Origin: Jingyaoa shaoxingensis
GTDB lineage: Bacteria; Bacillota; Clostridia; Lachnospirales; Lachnospiraceae
Length of the DNA: 64,000 nt
NCBI RefSeq assembly: GCF_014385005.1
Contig: NZ_JACRSZ010000008.1
Coordinates: 62,001-126,000, forward strand
Direction: 5' to 3'
Part shown: positions 8,414 to 17,125 of the stretch, one piece after another
Layout of the letters: every line of letters begins with the position of its first letter
How positions within the stretch are numbered: position 1 is the first letter of the stretch
Made by a program: the position numbers and the translations under genes
Notes under the pieces: generated by a model
Told to the model about the DNA's origin: nothing
Seen by the model: the letters and a program-made list of their open reading frames with translations, nothing else
Databases searched by the model: none

Positions 8414-8505
8414 AGCCACTCCCGATTGTCTTCTTTCTGTTATACTATGTTATGCTTTTCAAGACGTCTCTCACAGACATCTTTTTACCATTCCCAGATC
8501 TGTCC

Positions 8506-9201
8506 TCATCTGCGCTCTCTGTCTATGATCAGCTTACAGATGGGATTACCCCTGGATGCAAACTTTTCTTCATATTCTGTCATAATATTATCTTTCATCA
8601 GCTCCGTGTCTGCATGAAGATCAAAGGTATGCATCAACAGTCTCCATCCTGCAGGTTCAATCTCCTCCAGCGCAAAGTCAAATAATCCCCGGTTATCCGT
8701 CTTAAACTCTATGGTTCCATTTTTATCCAGAATCTGATCATAACGTGCCAGAAACTGTCTGGACGGCAGGCGTCGCTTTGCATGACGGTCTTTCGGCCAT
8801 GGATCTGAAAAATTCAGATAGATCCGGTCTACTTCTTCCGGTGCAAACACTTCCGGAAGTTCTGTGGCGTCCATACAGATAAAATACAGGTTTTCCGGAA
8901 TATCCTGTCTGGTGTTTTCCTGCTGCTCTGCACCATCCTCTGGCTGTTCTTTTCCCTGCAGCTTCTCCACTGCACGAAGTAATACACTGGTGTAACGCTC
9001 AATTCCGATATAATTGATCTCCGGATGTTTCTTTGCCAGATCTGTAATGAATCTTCCCTTTCCCATTCCTACCTCAATATGGATTGGATGGTCATTTCCA
9101 AATACATTCTGCCACAGCCCACGCTGAGTCTTCGGATCCTGAATTACCAGGGGACTGGCTGCTATCACATCATTTGCTCTTGGTATATTTCTCAGTCTCA
9201 T
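8506..9201 (-). CDS. trmB: tRNA (guanine-N7-)-methyltransferase
   Basis: This cytoplasmic enzyme methylates G46 of tRNA at N7 using S-adenosylmethionine. The 231-residue protein shows the SAM-binding EVGMGKGRF (about 43-51), an acidic CMDATELP stretch, and the family hallmark NFSDPWPKDRHAKRRL (about 130-145) with the catalytic Asp. A Glu/Gln-rich insertion (about 83-97) is unusual but not disruptive. ATG 9201 follows GGAG at seven bases. The promoter is at 9279-9307. A small basic frame follows downstream. Confidence 0.95.
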   Translation of the reverse strand: MRLRNIPRANDVIAASPLVIQDPKTQRGLWQNVFGNDHPIHIEVGMGKGRFITDLAKKHPEINYIGIERYTSVLLRAVEKLQGKEQPEDGAEQQENTRQDIPENLYFICMDATELPEVFAPEEVDRIYLNFSDPWPKDRHAKRRLPSRQFLARYDQILDKNGTIEFKTDNRGLFDFALEEIEPAGWRLLMHTFDLHADTELMKDNIMTEYEEKFASRGNPICKLIIDRERR

Positions 9202-9278
9202 TTCTGTTCTCCATAATCACAGCAGATCCGGCTTATCTATACTGCCCGATCCGCCATATTCCTTACTTTCCAGGGTTC

Positions 9279-9307
9279 ATGGTATCTGAGAATATGCAAA
9301 AAGTCAA
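9279..9307 (-). promoter_or_regulatory. Promoter of trmB
   Basis: On the minus strand -35 TTGACT (9302-9307) and -10 TACCAT (9279-9284) have a 17-base spacer. Confidence 0.65.
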
Positions 9308-9367
9308 GCAGTTTTGCCCTTGCAGTTTTACTGAAATAAATATCCTGCAATTTTCAAGAATGCCTCG

Positions 9368-9391
9368 GCCTTTTTTCTGTCGAAAAAAGGC
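9368..9391. other. Perfect hairpin between trmB and the DnaA-box cluster
   Basis: A 10-base perfect inverted repeat GCCTTTTTTC / GAAAAAAGGC has a 4-base loop, followed on the plus strand by TGTTTTTG. It could be a terminator remnant. The preceding 17 bases (9353-9369) recur in the multi-hairpin element at 30137-30153. Confidence 0.5.
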
Positions 9392-9465
9392 TGTTTTTGT
9401 GAAACACATCCAAAACAGGCGTTCTGAAAAATACCTATGTAAACCACTTTTGTTGTTCACAAAAA

Positions 9466-9563
9466 TGTGGATAATGTGGATAACTTGGTGTATAACTGCA
9501 CATTTAGTGGGTTTGTGGTTAATTTTTGTGTGGATATCAAAGTTTATAATAGAATGTGTATAA
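9466..9563 (-). promoter_or_regulatory. Cluster of six DnaA-box-like sites
   Basis: Six sites match TTATNCACA on the minus strand. Two perfect tandem copies of TTATCCACA are at 9466-9474 and 9475-9483. A perfect TTATACACA is at 9555-9563. Single-mismatch copies are at 9487-9495, 9514-9522 and 9529-9537. All point the same way within 98 bases of a gap with no gene (9308-9635). Neither dnaA nor dnaN is nearby. Confidence 0.6.
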
Positions 9564-9635
9564 GTCGTAATTTTGTTAATTGTGTCATTTTTTTGTACAA
9601 TTTGTCGAGTGACATAATTCCAGTTATGACAACTG

Positions 9636-10508
9636 TTATTTTTTTCCAAAAAAGATCACAGCTACCAGGCCAGGACCCGTATGGGATCCGATGATCGGGC
9701 ACAGCATCATTTTAGTGATCTCCGCATTCGGATTTTCTTTTTTTATCATTTTTTCCATTTCATTTGCGTATTCTTCACAATCTCCGTGGACAATGTACAC
9801 ACGGTTGCCATAGGCATCATTTCTCTGTGTTTTATACTTATTCTCCAACGCTTTCAGTCCCATTTTCGGACCACGTTTTTTCTCAATGGTAATCAGCTTG
9901 CCTTCTGCGTCCACTTCCAGTATTGGCTTAATATTCAGCGCAGAGCCAATAATCGCTGTGGTTGCCGGGATTCTTCCGCCACGCTTCAGATACATCAGGT
10001 CATCTACCATGAACCACAGTGTCATATTCCCCTTATTGTCATTTAGCCATTTCGCATTTTCCTCAAGACTCATTCCATTTTTCTGATTCTGAACAGCACA
10101 TTCTATCAGAAGGCCCATTCCACCGGTTGCGCATAAGGAATCCACCGGAAGTACTTTTGCCTCTCTATAAGTCTCTGCCAGTTCCTTTGCTGCCATGCAG
10201 ACAGAATCAAAGGTCTTGGTCAGTCCGCTGGATAAAGACAGGTACAGAATCGATTTTCCTTCTTTTAAGACTGGTTCAAAGGTTTCCACATAAGTGTGTG
10301 GGGTAATCTGGCTGGTCTGCGTCACTTTACCCGCTCTCTGAGCATCGTAAAATTTTTTCAAAAATACTTCTTCTTCCAGATTTTCACAGAGACGTTCCTC
10401 GTCACCTACCATATACCGCATCGGCACAAAACGAATGTTTTCATTTTTCATAAACTCCGGATCAATATCCGCAGATGCATCTGTATAGATCAAATATTCT
10501 GTTGTCAT
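9636..10508 (-). CDS. DegV family protein (fatty-acid-binding FakB type)
   Basis: This 290-residue DegV-family protein is of normal length. The family binds a fatty acid so that the FakA kinase can phosphorylate it for phospholipid synthesis; no fakA is seen in the window. Family marks are LIYTDASADI at the N-terminus, SSGLTKTFDS (near 95) and YLKRGGRIPATTAIIG followed by LNIKPIL (about 185-207). ATG 10508 follows CGGGAGG and replaces an upstream ATG with no ribosome site. It is transcribed away from the tetR-type gene; the 300-base gap between them carries promoter elements. Confidence 0.9.
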   Translation of the reverse strand: MTTEYLIYTDASADIDPEFMKNENIRFVPMRYMVGDEERLCENLEEEVFLKKFYDAQRAGKVTQTSQITPHTYVETFEPVLKEGKSILYLSLSSGLTKTFDSVCMAAKELAETYREAKVLPVDSLCATGGMGLLIECAVQNQKNGMSLEENAKWLNDNKGNMTLWFMVDDLMYLKRGGRIPATTAIIGSALNIKPILEVDAEGKLITIEKKRGPKMGLKALENKYKTQRNDAYGNRVYIVHGDCEEYANEMEKMIKKENPNAEITKMMLCPIIGSHTGPGLVAVIFFGKK

Positions 10509-10598
10509 AGGTTCCTCCCGAATTTGAGAACCAACGATTATGCTTTGTAAATTGCAACATTGCATTTCCATCGTCAGCTCTTAATTTTGTAACATGTG

Positions 10599-10627
10599 TT
10601 GCTTTTGTAATATATGTGGATTATAAT
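10599..10627 (+). promoter_or_regulatory. Promoter in the degV-tetR gap
   Basis: -35 TTGCTT (10599-10604) and -10 TATAAT (10622-10627) have a 17-base spacer and point towards the TetR-type gene, leaving a leader of about 175 bases. Two similar segments, TTTTGTAACATGTG (10585-10598) and TTTTGTAATATATGTG (10603-10618), overlap it and may be regulator sites. Confidence 0.5.
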
Positions 10628-10809
10628 AGGCGCATACTACAGATACAATGGTCAATGTACCCGCATCTGTTACTTTTGAAACATATTGCACAGTACTGTT
10701 ACCCAAATTGGGAGTTGTTTACAAATATCGACACCGAATGCAGACCTGTTGTTACGGATTTACTCTGTGATTTGCAGCATGCTTTTCCATACATAGAAAG
10801 GAATTTTCC

Positions 10810-11397
10810 ATGACATCTCAGCCAAAAGCAACCGACCGTCGTGTCTTAAGAACCAAAAAAAATATCCGTCAGACTTTTCTTCAGCTATTATCTGAAAAAT
10901 CCCTGACACAGCTTACAGTAAAAGAACTGTCTGAACAGGCGGATATCAACCGCAAAACTTTTTATATGTATTATTCTAATATAGAAGAGATTCTGTCCGA
11001 ACTGGAAGATGAACTGGTTCAAAAGTTAGTTCTGGTCTTTGAAAAAGAACTGTTTGACCGTGAGGTTTTTGATTCCTATTCTTTTTTCGAGAATCTAAAT
11101 CTTGCCATTCATGGAGATATCGAACTGTATCGAACACTGAACCACGCAGACCTCCTGCCCCATCTGATCCTCCGGGCAAAAAATGCATTGATCGATGTCT
11201 TTTTCCGTAAATACAATATCCCGGCTGACTCAGACAGCGAACGCTACATTCTTTATGCAGAGTACGCAGCCTCCGGCATCCTGTCCATGTATACCAAATG
11301 GTTCAGCAATGATTTCCATATGTCTCTGGAAGAACTGACAAAGACTGCTGCTGAAATCACACTGTACGGATTCCAGCATCTGATTCCAGAAAATTAA
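10810..11397 (+). CDS. TetR/AcrR family transcriptional regulator
   Basis: This 195-residue regulator has an N-terminal TetR helix-turn-helix (about 14-60: LRTKKNIRQTFLQLL, LTVKELSEQADINRKTFYMYYSNIEEIL) and an all-helical ligand-binding part that could be the TetR_C_8-like type. ATG 10810 follows AAAGGA. It is divergent from degV, which suggests it may control degV or itself; repeated AT-rich motifs lie in the shared gap. The ligand is unknown. It ends in an intrinsic terminator. Confidence 0.9.
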   Translation: MTSQPKATDRRVLRTKKNIRQTFLQLLSEKSLTQLTVKELSEQADINRKTFYMYYSNIEEILSELEDELVQKLVLVFEKELFDREVFDSYSFFENLNLAIHGDIELYRTLNHADLLPHLILRAKNALIDVFFRKYNIPADSDSERYILYAEYAASGILSMYTKWFSNDFHMSLEELTKTAAEITLYGFQHLIPEN

Positions 11398-11403
11398 AAA
11401 TTC

Positions 11404-11441
11404 GGAGAAGCCATGTTTTTCCGACAGACTTCTCCACGTTT
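11404..11441 (+). terminator. Terminator of the TetR-type gene
   Basis: GGAGAAG / CTTCTCC (11404-11410 and 11429-11435) is followed by ACGTTTTATT, just downstream of the stop. Confidence 0.7.
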
Positions 11442-11495
11442 TATTACTTTCTGGTATTTTTTCTATCATATAGCTGTTTGACTCTTTCTATAGAT

Positions 11496-11670
11496 GTAAG
11501 TTCCCCTCATCAAACCGTGCGTGAGTTTTTTTATCAGGGTTACTTTATCCACTCGCTTAGCCCCCTGTATTACTACAGCGCACCAAGTTTAACTACACGG
11601 CTCACTGGTGATTACCGTGACCGGACTTGCACCGTCAAGTGTGATCCAGCTTGCCGGACACACCACAGCG
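11496..11670 (-). mobile_element. Group II intron remnant (domain V/VI-like, no ORF)
   Basis: On the minus strand the sequence contains both halves of a group II intron domain V: GAGCCGTGT (near 11596-11604) and CTCACGCACGGTTTGATGAG (11507-11526). They are separated by about 70 bases where an intact domain V has a four-base loop. A domain I-like GACGGTGCAAGTCCGGTCA lies upstream (about 11617-11635). There is no reverse transcriptase frame, so it is a broken, inactive piece. It lies between two terminators, a setting favoured by class C introns. Confidence 0.5.
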
Positions 11671-11698
11671 AAAAAGCACCTTGGACGAGGTGCTTTTC
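11671..11698 (-). terminator. Terminator of glnN
   Basis: A perfect 10-base inverted repeat AAAAGCACCT / AGGTGCTTTT (11672-11681 and 11688-11697) is followed on the minus strand by a T run. It lies about 50 bases after the glnN stop. Confidence 0.8.
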
Positions 11699-11747
11699 CT
11701 GATTTAAGGATATATGAACATTGTGTTACAATGAAGTAACCTTATCA

Positions 11748-13859
11748 TTAGACCTCAAAAAGAAGGTCTCCATAAGATGGCATTGGCCATGCTTCTTTAT
11801 CTACGATCATTTCCAGTTTATCTACAGGAGCACGAAGTGCTGCCATTGCCGGAACAATGCTGTCATGGAAGAATCTTGCCTGTTTTTCAATATCTTCGAT
11901 GGTAGCAGCTTCTGCTGTCAGTTCTGTCAGTTTGCCAAGTGCTGCCTCGGTTTTTTCCAGAAGATCAGATGTCTGATTTAACAGTCCCACCTGTACGGTT
12001 GCTTTTGCACCGGCCGCTGTTACGGCATTGATTGTATCTGCCAGGTTCTTGGTATAGCCAATCACTGCAGGAATAATCTGCTTGCTGGCCACATCAATCA
12101 TGGTCTTTGCTTCAATATTAATTGCTTTTGCATATGCTTCATACTGAATCTCTACGCGTGCTTCCAGTTCTACCTTGCTGTATACATGGAATTTCTCGAA
12201 CATGGAAACTGTTTTTTCTGTAACCAGAGCAGGAATGGCATCTACCATAGATTTCAGGTTCGGCAGACCTCTTCTTTCTGCTTCTGCCACCCATTCATCA
12301 GAATAACCATTGCCGTTGAAGACAATTCTCTGATGTTCGGTTGCGTATTTCTTAATCAGATCATGTGCACACTGTTCAAAGTCTTCTGCTTTTTCCAGTT
12401 CATCGCAGGCTTCGCAGAACGCCTCTGCTACAATGGTGTTCAGCACGATATTCGGTGATGCAATAGAATCCTTGGAACCAACCATACGGAACTCGAATTT
12501 GTTTCCGGTAAATGCAAACGGTGAGGTTCTGTTACGGTCTGTAGCATCTTTGGAAAATACCGGAAGGGTCTTAACACCCGTATCCAGCTTATCACCTGTG
12601 ATACTGTGTGTAGCGCTTCCTGTACTGATTAACTGTGCAACTACATCATCCAGCTGGTCTCCAAGGAAGATGGAAATAATTGCCGGAGGTGCCTCGTTAG
12701 CGCCCAGTCTGTGGTCATTTCCTACGTCTGCAGCCGCTTCACGGAGCAGATCTGCATGTTCATCCACTGCCTTTAAGATACAGGTCAGTACCAGCAGGAA
12801 CTGAATGTTCTCATGTGGTGTTTTGCCCGGATCCAGAAGATTGATACCATCATCTGTAGTGATGGACCAGTTGTTATGTTTACCGGAACCATTGACACCA
12901 TCGAATGGTTTTTCATGAAGCAGGCAGTGCAGACCATGTTCGCATGCTGTCTTTTTCAGAATCTTCATAACCAGCTGGTTCTGGTCTACTGCTACGTTGG
13001 CTTCCGAATAAATCGGAGCCAGTTCATGCTGTGCAGGAGCTACTTCGTTGTGCTGTGTCTTGGCGGTTACACCCAGCTTCCACAACTGCTCGTTTACATC
13101 TTTCATATAAGCAGCAATTCTCTGACGGATGGTACCGAAGTAATGGTCATCCATTTCCTGTCCTTTTGGAGGCATCGCACCAAATAAAGTACGTCCTGTA
13201 AAGATCAGGTCTTTTCTCTGTAAATATTTCTTCTTGTCAACCAGGAAGTATTCCTGTTCCGGTCCTACAGAAGGAGTTACTTTCTTGGATGTGGTATTTC
13301 CAAATAAACGAAGGAGTCTTAAGGACTGTTCGTTGATTGCCTGCATGGAGCGAAGCAGCGGAGTCTTCTTATCCAGTGCCTCTCCTGTGTAGGAGCAGAA
13401 TGCTGTCGGGATACAGAGAATAGCTCCTGCGGCATCTTTTCTCACATAAGCCGGTGAAGTACAATCCCATGCTGTATAACCTCTTGCCATGAATGTGGCA
13501 CGCAGACCACCTGATGGGAAGGATGATGCATCCGGTTCGCCCTGAATCAGTTCCTTGCCTGACAGCTCCATGAGAATGCTTCCGTCCTCTTTCGGAGCAG
13601 TAATGAAAGAATCGTGTTTTTCAGCAGTTACACCAGTCAGTGGCTGGAAAATATGAGTATAATGAGTTGCGCCTTTTTCCACTGCCCAGTTCTTCATAGC
13701 TTCTGCAACTACATCTGCTACAGAAAGATCCAGTGGTGTGCCCTCATCAATTGTCTTTTTTAATTCTTTGTACACCTTCTTCGGAAGACGTTCACGCATT
13801 ACCTTGTCATTAAAGACGTCTTCTCCGAAGATCTTTGCTACGTTAAATGCCTCGCTCAT
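11748..13859 (-). CDS. glnN: Glutamine synthetase, type III
   Basis: This is an ATP-dependent glutamine synthetase (glutamate plus ammonia) of the large type III family. The 703 residues match the usual length of about 700. Family marks include [28 protein letters not shown], the conserved [19 protein letters not shown] and the [19 protein letters not shown] stretch near the active site. ATG 13859 lies behind an AGGAGG; an upstream in-frame ATG (13937) lies in the leader hairpin and is not used. It is monocistronic, with its promoter at 13960-13988 and a terminator hairpin inside the leader. This suggests that expression is set by transcription attenuation. Confidence 0.96.
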   Translation of the reverse strand: MSEAFNVAKIFGEDVFNDKVMRERLPKKVYKELKKTIDEGTPLDLSVADVVAEAMKNWAVEKGATHYTHIFQPLTGVTAEKHDSFITAPKEDGSILMELSGKELIQGEPDASSFPSGGLRATFMARGYTAWDCTSPAYVRKDAAGAILCIPTAFCSYTGEALDKKTPLLRSMQAINEQSLRLLRLFGNTTSKKVTPSVGPEQEYFLVDKKKYLQRKDLIFTGRTLFGAMPPKGQEMDDHYFGTIRQRIAAYMKDVNEQLWKLGVTAKTQHNEVAPAQHELAPIYSEANVAVDQNQLVMKILKKTACEHGLHCLLHEKPFDGVNGSGKHNNWSITTDDGINLLDPGKTPHENIQFLLVLTCILKAVDEHADLLREAAADVGNDHRLGANEAPPAIISIFLGDQLDDVVAQLISTGSATHSITGDKLDTGVKTLPVFSKDATDRNRTSPFAFTGNKFEFRMVGSKDSIASPNIVLNTIVAEAFCEACDELEKAEDFEQCAHDLIKKYATEHQRIVFNGNGYSDEWVAEAERRGLPNLKSMVDAIPALVTEKTVSMFEKFHVYSKVELEARVEIQYEAYAKAINIEAKTMIDVASKQIIPAVIGYTKNLADTINAVTAAGAKATVQVGLLNQTSDLLEKTEAALGKLTELTAEAATIEDIEKQARFFHDSIVPAMAALRAPVDKLEMIVDKEAWPMPSYGDLLFEV

Positions 13860-13882
13860 AATTATCCTCCTCATCAATTGTT

Positions 13883-13918
13883 GAAAAAAAGGCGCTCCGC
13901 ATATTTGCGGAACGCCTT
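13883..13918 (-). terminator. Leader terminator (attenuator) upstream of glnN
   Basis: On the minus strand a 13-base stem with one mismatch (arms 13906-13918 and 13889-13901) is followed by a run of T. Only about 12 bases separate the T run from the ribosome site, leaving no room for another promoter. Transcripts from the promoter at 13960-13988 must pass it. Confidence 0.75.
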
Positions 13919-13959
13919 CGTTCTCTAAAAATCTCATCTCTGTTTTTCAAGATACCCAT

Positions 13960-13988
13960 ACATTACTACGGTTGTTTTGAAAATGCAA
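13960..13988 (-). promoter_or_regulatory. Promoter of glnN
   Basis: On the minus strand -35 TTGCAT (13983-13988) and -10 TAATGT (13960-13965) have a 17-base spacer. This gives a leader of roughly 95 bases. Confidence 0.65.
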
Positions 13989-14081
13989 GAGCTTTTTTGT
14001 GATTTGTTTATCAGAATATTTGTTGTTTTTAATTTATTTTTTGAATCATAGTATCTGTAATGCAATTCATGCTTCCGGTTT

Positions 14082-16217
14082 TTATTTGGCTGTTGCCGCC
14101 TGTTTCATCTCGGTAATCACAATTTTTGAACCATTCTTCCATCGTGTCTTGCTGTACGGTCTTACCCAGATCTGGATCTTATTCACAGATCCACGATAAG
14201 CCCATTTGGACAGATTCACGCTCACAGCTCTGGTTCCTCCTCCTTTTACCTTCGCTGAACTTTCGTACACACTGTTCCCATGGAAAAAGCGTATGCGCAC
14301 ATGGGCATATTTTTCCTTCATACCAGTGATGTTCAACTTACAGGTAAAATACTTTCTGGATGTAAAATTCAGTTTTGAAGAAAATCTCCAGTCCGCACCT
14401 ACATACAGATTCGGATTAATAGAAGTATGCACCTTTACGGTCGTTTTTCTTCCGCTCTTCTTTACCGTTGCATTATAACCATTCTTCACCGAGTTTGTAA
14501 TATTCTTTGGCTTGGTAACTGTCTTAAAGACTGTACCCTTTCCAGAGGTATAGCTTCCCATGGAAGAGAACTTCTTCCAGTTGAATCCCGGAATCACAGA
14601 ACTCCAACTCTTGATGCCAATACTCTTTAGTGCAAACTGGGATACTTTCTGGGAGCCTGCAGAATCAATATATTTGAATACATTCCAGATCTGCTTCTTC
14701 TTATCTGCATACTCCAGATTGCCTTTTTTGTTGGTCCATACACCCAGGTACAATCCCTGAGATGTTTCCTGCTTGTGATCCACATGCCGGTTCATAATAA
14801 AAGCATCTACTTTGTCATTAAACTCTGTAATATAATAAGCATACGCCCATGCAGCCGCCTGAAGCGTCTCATTGGTCGTTCCGTAAGAGACGGATGTGAA
14901 TCCCTGCTCAGACAATAGTATGCGCACATCTCTCCTGAAATGTGTGGACACATAATTCGTCAGGTAGCTCAGATTCTTCATCGTTACCTGTTTGGTACTG
15001 TCAGAATTCGTCACATTATCATTCCAGAAGTTCGGATCTGTCAATGGAGACGGATATGGATGGAATGCAAGATTCCAGTTAATGTCTCCCTCCTGCTTCA
15101 GACGTTTTGCAAATGCATCCAGTGTAGACTTGGATGTATAGCATTTTCCATGAGGCTGCAGGATATTCCACAAATGATCCAGAGAAATATAAACTCTTGC
15201 CTTGCTGTAAACACTGCGCAGTGCCATAGATACTACACGGAAGCTTCTGGTATAAGCATCAATATACTCATTAAATGATAGCTTACCAAGATAATTGTAA
15301 TCATTATAATTATTGACCTCGTTACCAACAATCCAGTTCACAATCGTTCCATACTTGCCGTTACTATTCATGTAACGGTCTCCCAGAAAATGCATCAGTG
15401 CTTCCAGTGTCTCCAGACCTTCCTGATCCATGGTATTAATTCCATAGTAATTCTTGCCCGTATTACGTGCATTTGGCGGTACCAGAACTTTACCGCCCCC
15501 ATACTGCCGAAGCAGAAGTATGCCAGATACAATCACATTGCTGCGTGCCAGTTCCCTGGTCTGCCGGTCTACCTCATTGCAGCCGGACTTCAGGAACCAG
15601 TACTGCCTGCCCTGATATGTATATGGATATGCAGAAGAAGAATTCTTCTGTCCACTGGTTGCAATAAAAGTGTCCAGACAAATGTTGACCGCCGCATGCT
15701 TGATCCCCAGATCTTCTGCATCCGAGATCATAGTAGGCTTAATATGCAGTCCCTTTTTGGACGCTGCTTTTGGGAAAGCCTTCCGCACAGACGCCAGACA
15801 TTCCGGATTGGTAATGTACTGGAAATTGCTTACAATCTGATATTTATTGTTCTTCTTTACTGCAATGGCAAACTTCCGGTATAGAATACTGGATCTGCTT
15901 TTCAGATTCAAATTCACGCTGTAAGTTACCAGACTTTTCTGTGCTTTTGATCCTGCTACAATAGACTTCTTGCTCATCTGTTTTTCGTATGGAAACAAAG
16001 CCACCAGATAATATTTTCTGTCTGTTCCTGCAATCATAGCCGGTCCGGATGCTTTGACTTCTACTTTACCATGATTCGATGAACTGATCTTACAACTCTC
16101 TATTCTAACATTTCCTGCTGCCTGTGACTGTATTCTCATTCCCAGAATCAGACACAGGAATATTCCTGCTACTGCCAGGCATCTCCATACACTGACTCTC
16201 TTTTCCTCATAACTCAC
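14082..16217 (-). CDS. Secreted glycoside hydrolase-like protein (DUF5722 type)
   Basis: This 711-residue exported protein has a signal peptide (about 12-34, ending near SQAAG), a beta-rich N-terminal domain (about 36-140), a central TIM-barrel-like domain (about 155-500) and a C-terminal beta-sandwich that could bind carbohydrate. The barrel has the two glutamates expected of a clan GH-A retaining glycosidase: Glu300 in NWIVGNEVNN and Glu437 in LLSEQGF. This fits the DUF5722 family. The start is GTG 16217 behind an AGGAGAGGAAG site, 15 bases after the lipid kinase stop, so it is probably co-transcribed with it. There is no LPXTG or membrane tail, so it is probably released. The substrate is unknown. 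Confidence 0.8.
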   Translation of the reverse strand: MSYEEKRVSVWRCLAVAGIFLCLILGMRIQSQAAGNVRIESCKISSSNHGKVEVKASGPAMIAGTDRKYYLVALFPYEKQMSKKSIVAGSKAQKSLVTYSVNLNLKSRSSILYRKFAIAVKKNNKYQIVSNFQYITNPECLASVRKAFPKAASKKGLHIKPTMISDAEDLGIKHAAVNICLDTFIATSGQKNSSSAYPYTYQGRQYWFLKSGCNEVDRQTRELARSNVIVSGILLLRQYGGGKVLVPPNARNTGKNYYGINTMDQEGLETLEALMHFLGDRYMNSNGKYGTIVNWIVGNEVNNYNDYNYLGKLSFNEYIDAYTRSFRVVSMALRSVYSKARVYISLDHLWNILQPHGKCYTSKSTLDAFAKRLKQEGDINWNLAFHPYPSPLTDPNFWNDNVTNSDSTKQVTMKNLSYLTNYVSTHFRRDVRILLSEQGFTSVSYGTTNETLQAAAWAYAYYITEFNDKVDAFIMNRHVDHKQETSQGLYLGVWTNKKGNLEYADKKKQIWNVFKYIDSAGSQKVSQFALKSIGIKSWSSVIPGFNWKKFSSMGSYTSGKGTVFKTVTKPKNITNSVKNGYNATVKKSGRKTTVKVHTSINPNLYVGADWRFSSKLNFTSRKYFTCKLNITGMKEKYAHVRIRFFHGNSVYESSAKVKGGGTRAVSVNLSKWAYRGSVNKIQIWVRPYSKTRWKNGSKIVITEMKQAATAK

Positions 16218-16232
16218 GTTCTCTTCCTCTCC

Positions 16233-17120
16233 TTATACCAGCAGTCTCAGCGCCTGTCTGTCATTCTTCACATCTACCACTTCATGATAACCGCCAAATT
16301 CTCCATCCTGAGTCCATGCAACCGGTACCTCTGAAATAAACTTCACAGCCCTGCTGCGGAACTGGTAAAAGTACTTGTTATTATCAGATTTTCCGGCAAG
16401 TACCGCCTGAATAATCTCATTCAGTTCCAGAATATTCTGTGGTGTCTTAATCAGCGTCACTTCAAATACCCCATCGTCCAGATGAACATGTTTGCCTGTG
16501 ATGTTGCGGAATCCCCCAACAGAAGTAGAATTTGTCACCATACCGAAGATAAAATCTCCCTCTACCGTCATCTCTTCAGACTCCACCCTCATCGGATAAG
16601 TCTTAATATCTGTCAGCTTCTTGATGCCTTCCAGAATGTATGCCAGATGCCCAAGAACATTTTTCACATCCTGGCTGGTCTCATAGGATACATCGGTAAA
16701 GAGTCCGAATGCTGCAATATACACAAAATAATCGTCATTAAATCTTCCAATATCGCACGGGAATTCATTCCACGCTGCAATATGCTCTGCAGCCTTCGTC
16801 ATGCTGGTAGGTATCTTCAGGCTGTGGGCAAAATCATTGGTGCTTCCACATGGAATATAGCCGATGGCACTGCGGTGCTCACACTCCATCACTCCACTGA
16901 TGACTTCGTCCAGTGTCCCGTCTCCTCCGCTGCAGATAATCAGCTCATATTTTCCTTCCACCTCTTTTGCCTTGACTCTGGCATCCCCGGCAGACTGGGA
17001 AATATAAAGTGTCAGGTCAAAATCCGCTTTGATAAAAATATCTACAATATCCAGCAGTTTATTGCGGATTGATCCTTTTCCTGACTTCGGATTCACTATA
17101 AATAATACTTTTTTCTTCAT
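16233..17120 (-). CDS. Diacylglycerol kinase-family lipid kinase (YegS/BmrU type)
   Basis: This 295-residue lipid kinase belongs to the DAGK catalytic family, with the phosphate-binding NPKSGKGS near the N-terminus, SGGDGTLDEVISG (about 64-76) and the IPCGSTNDFAHSL motif. It probably phosphorylates diacylglycerol or a related lipid at the inner membrane face. ATG 17120 was chosen because GGGAG lies about ten bases upstream, inside the end of the preceding gene; an ATG at 17138 overlaps that gene and has no site. It lies between the beta-CASP nuclease and the secreted hydrolase in a three-gene minus-strand operon. Confidence 0.9.
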   Translation of the reverse strand: MKKKVLFIVNPKSGKGSIRNKLLDIVDIFIKADFDLTLYISQSAGDARVKAKEVEGKYELIICSGGDGTLDEVISGVMECEHRSAIGYIPCGSTNDFAHSLKIPTSMTKAAEHIAAWNEFPCDIGRFNDDYFVYIAAFGLFTDVSYETSQDVKNVLGHLAYILEGIKKLTDIKTYPMRVESEEMTVEGDFIFGMVTNSTSVGGFRNITGKHVHLDDGVFEVTLIKTPQNILELNEIIQAVLAGKSDNNKYFYQFRSRAVKFISEVPVAWTQDGEFGGYHEVVDVKNDRQALRLLV

Positions 17121-17125
17121 GTTAC

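Noticed and set aside
9466..9563. Chromosomal replication origin
   Set aside because: The DnaA boxes are suggestive, but dnaA, dnaN, gyrB and rpmH are absent and the flanks are degV and trmB. I keep it as a DnaA-box cluster only.
9263..9649. A minus-strand frame across the degV-trmB gap
   Set aside because: It spans the DnaA-box cluster and the trmB promoter and has no ribosome site. The composition is that of an AT-rich gap.
10616..10813. A 65-codon plus-strand frame whose stop overlaps the start of the TetR-type gene
   Set aside because: There is no ribosome site and it starts inside the -10 region of the predicted promoter. It could be a leader peptide, but nothing supports it.
13883..13988. 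ANTAR-type dual hexaloop leader for glnN
   Set aside because: The leader upstream of the terminator forms only a weak stem with a five-base A loop. The A1/G4 hexaloop pattern was not found.
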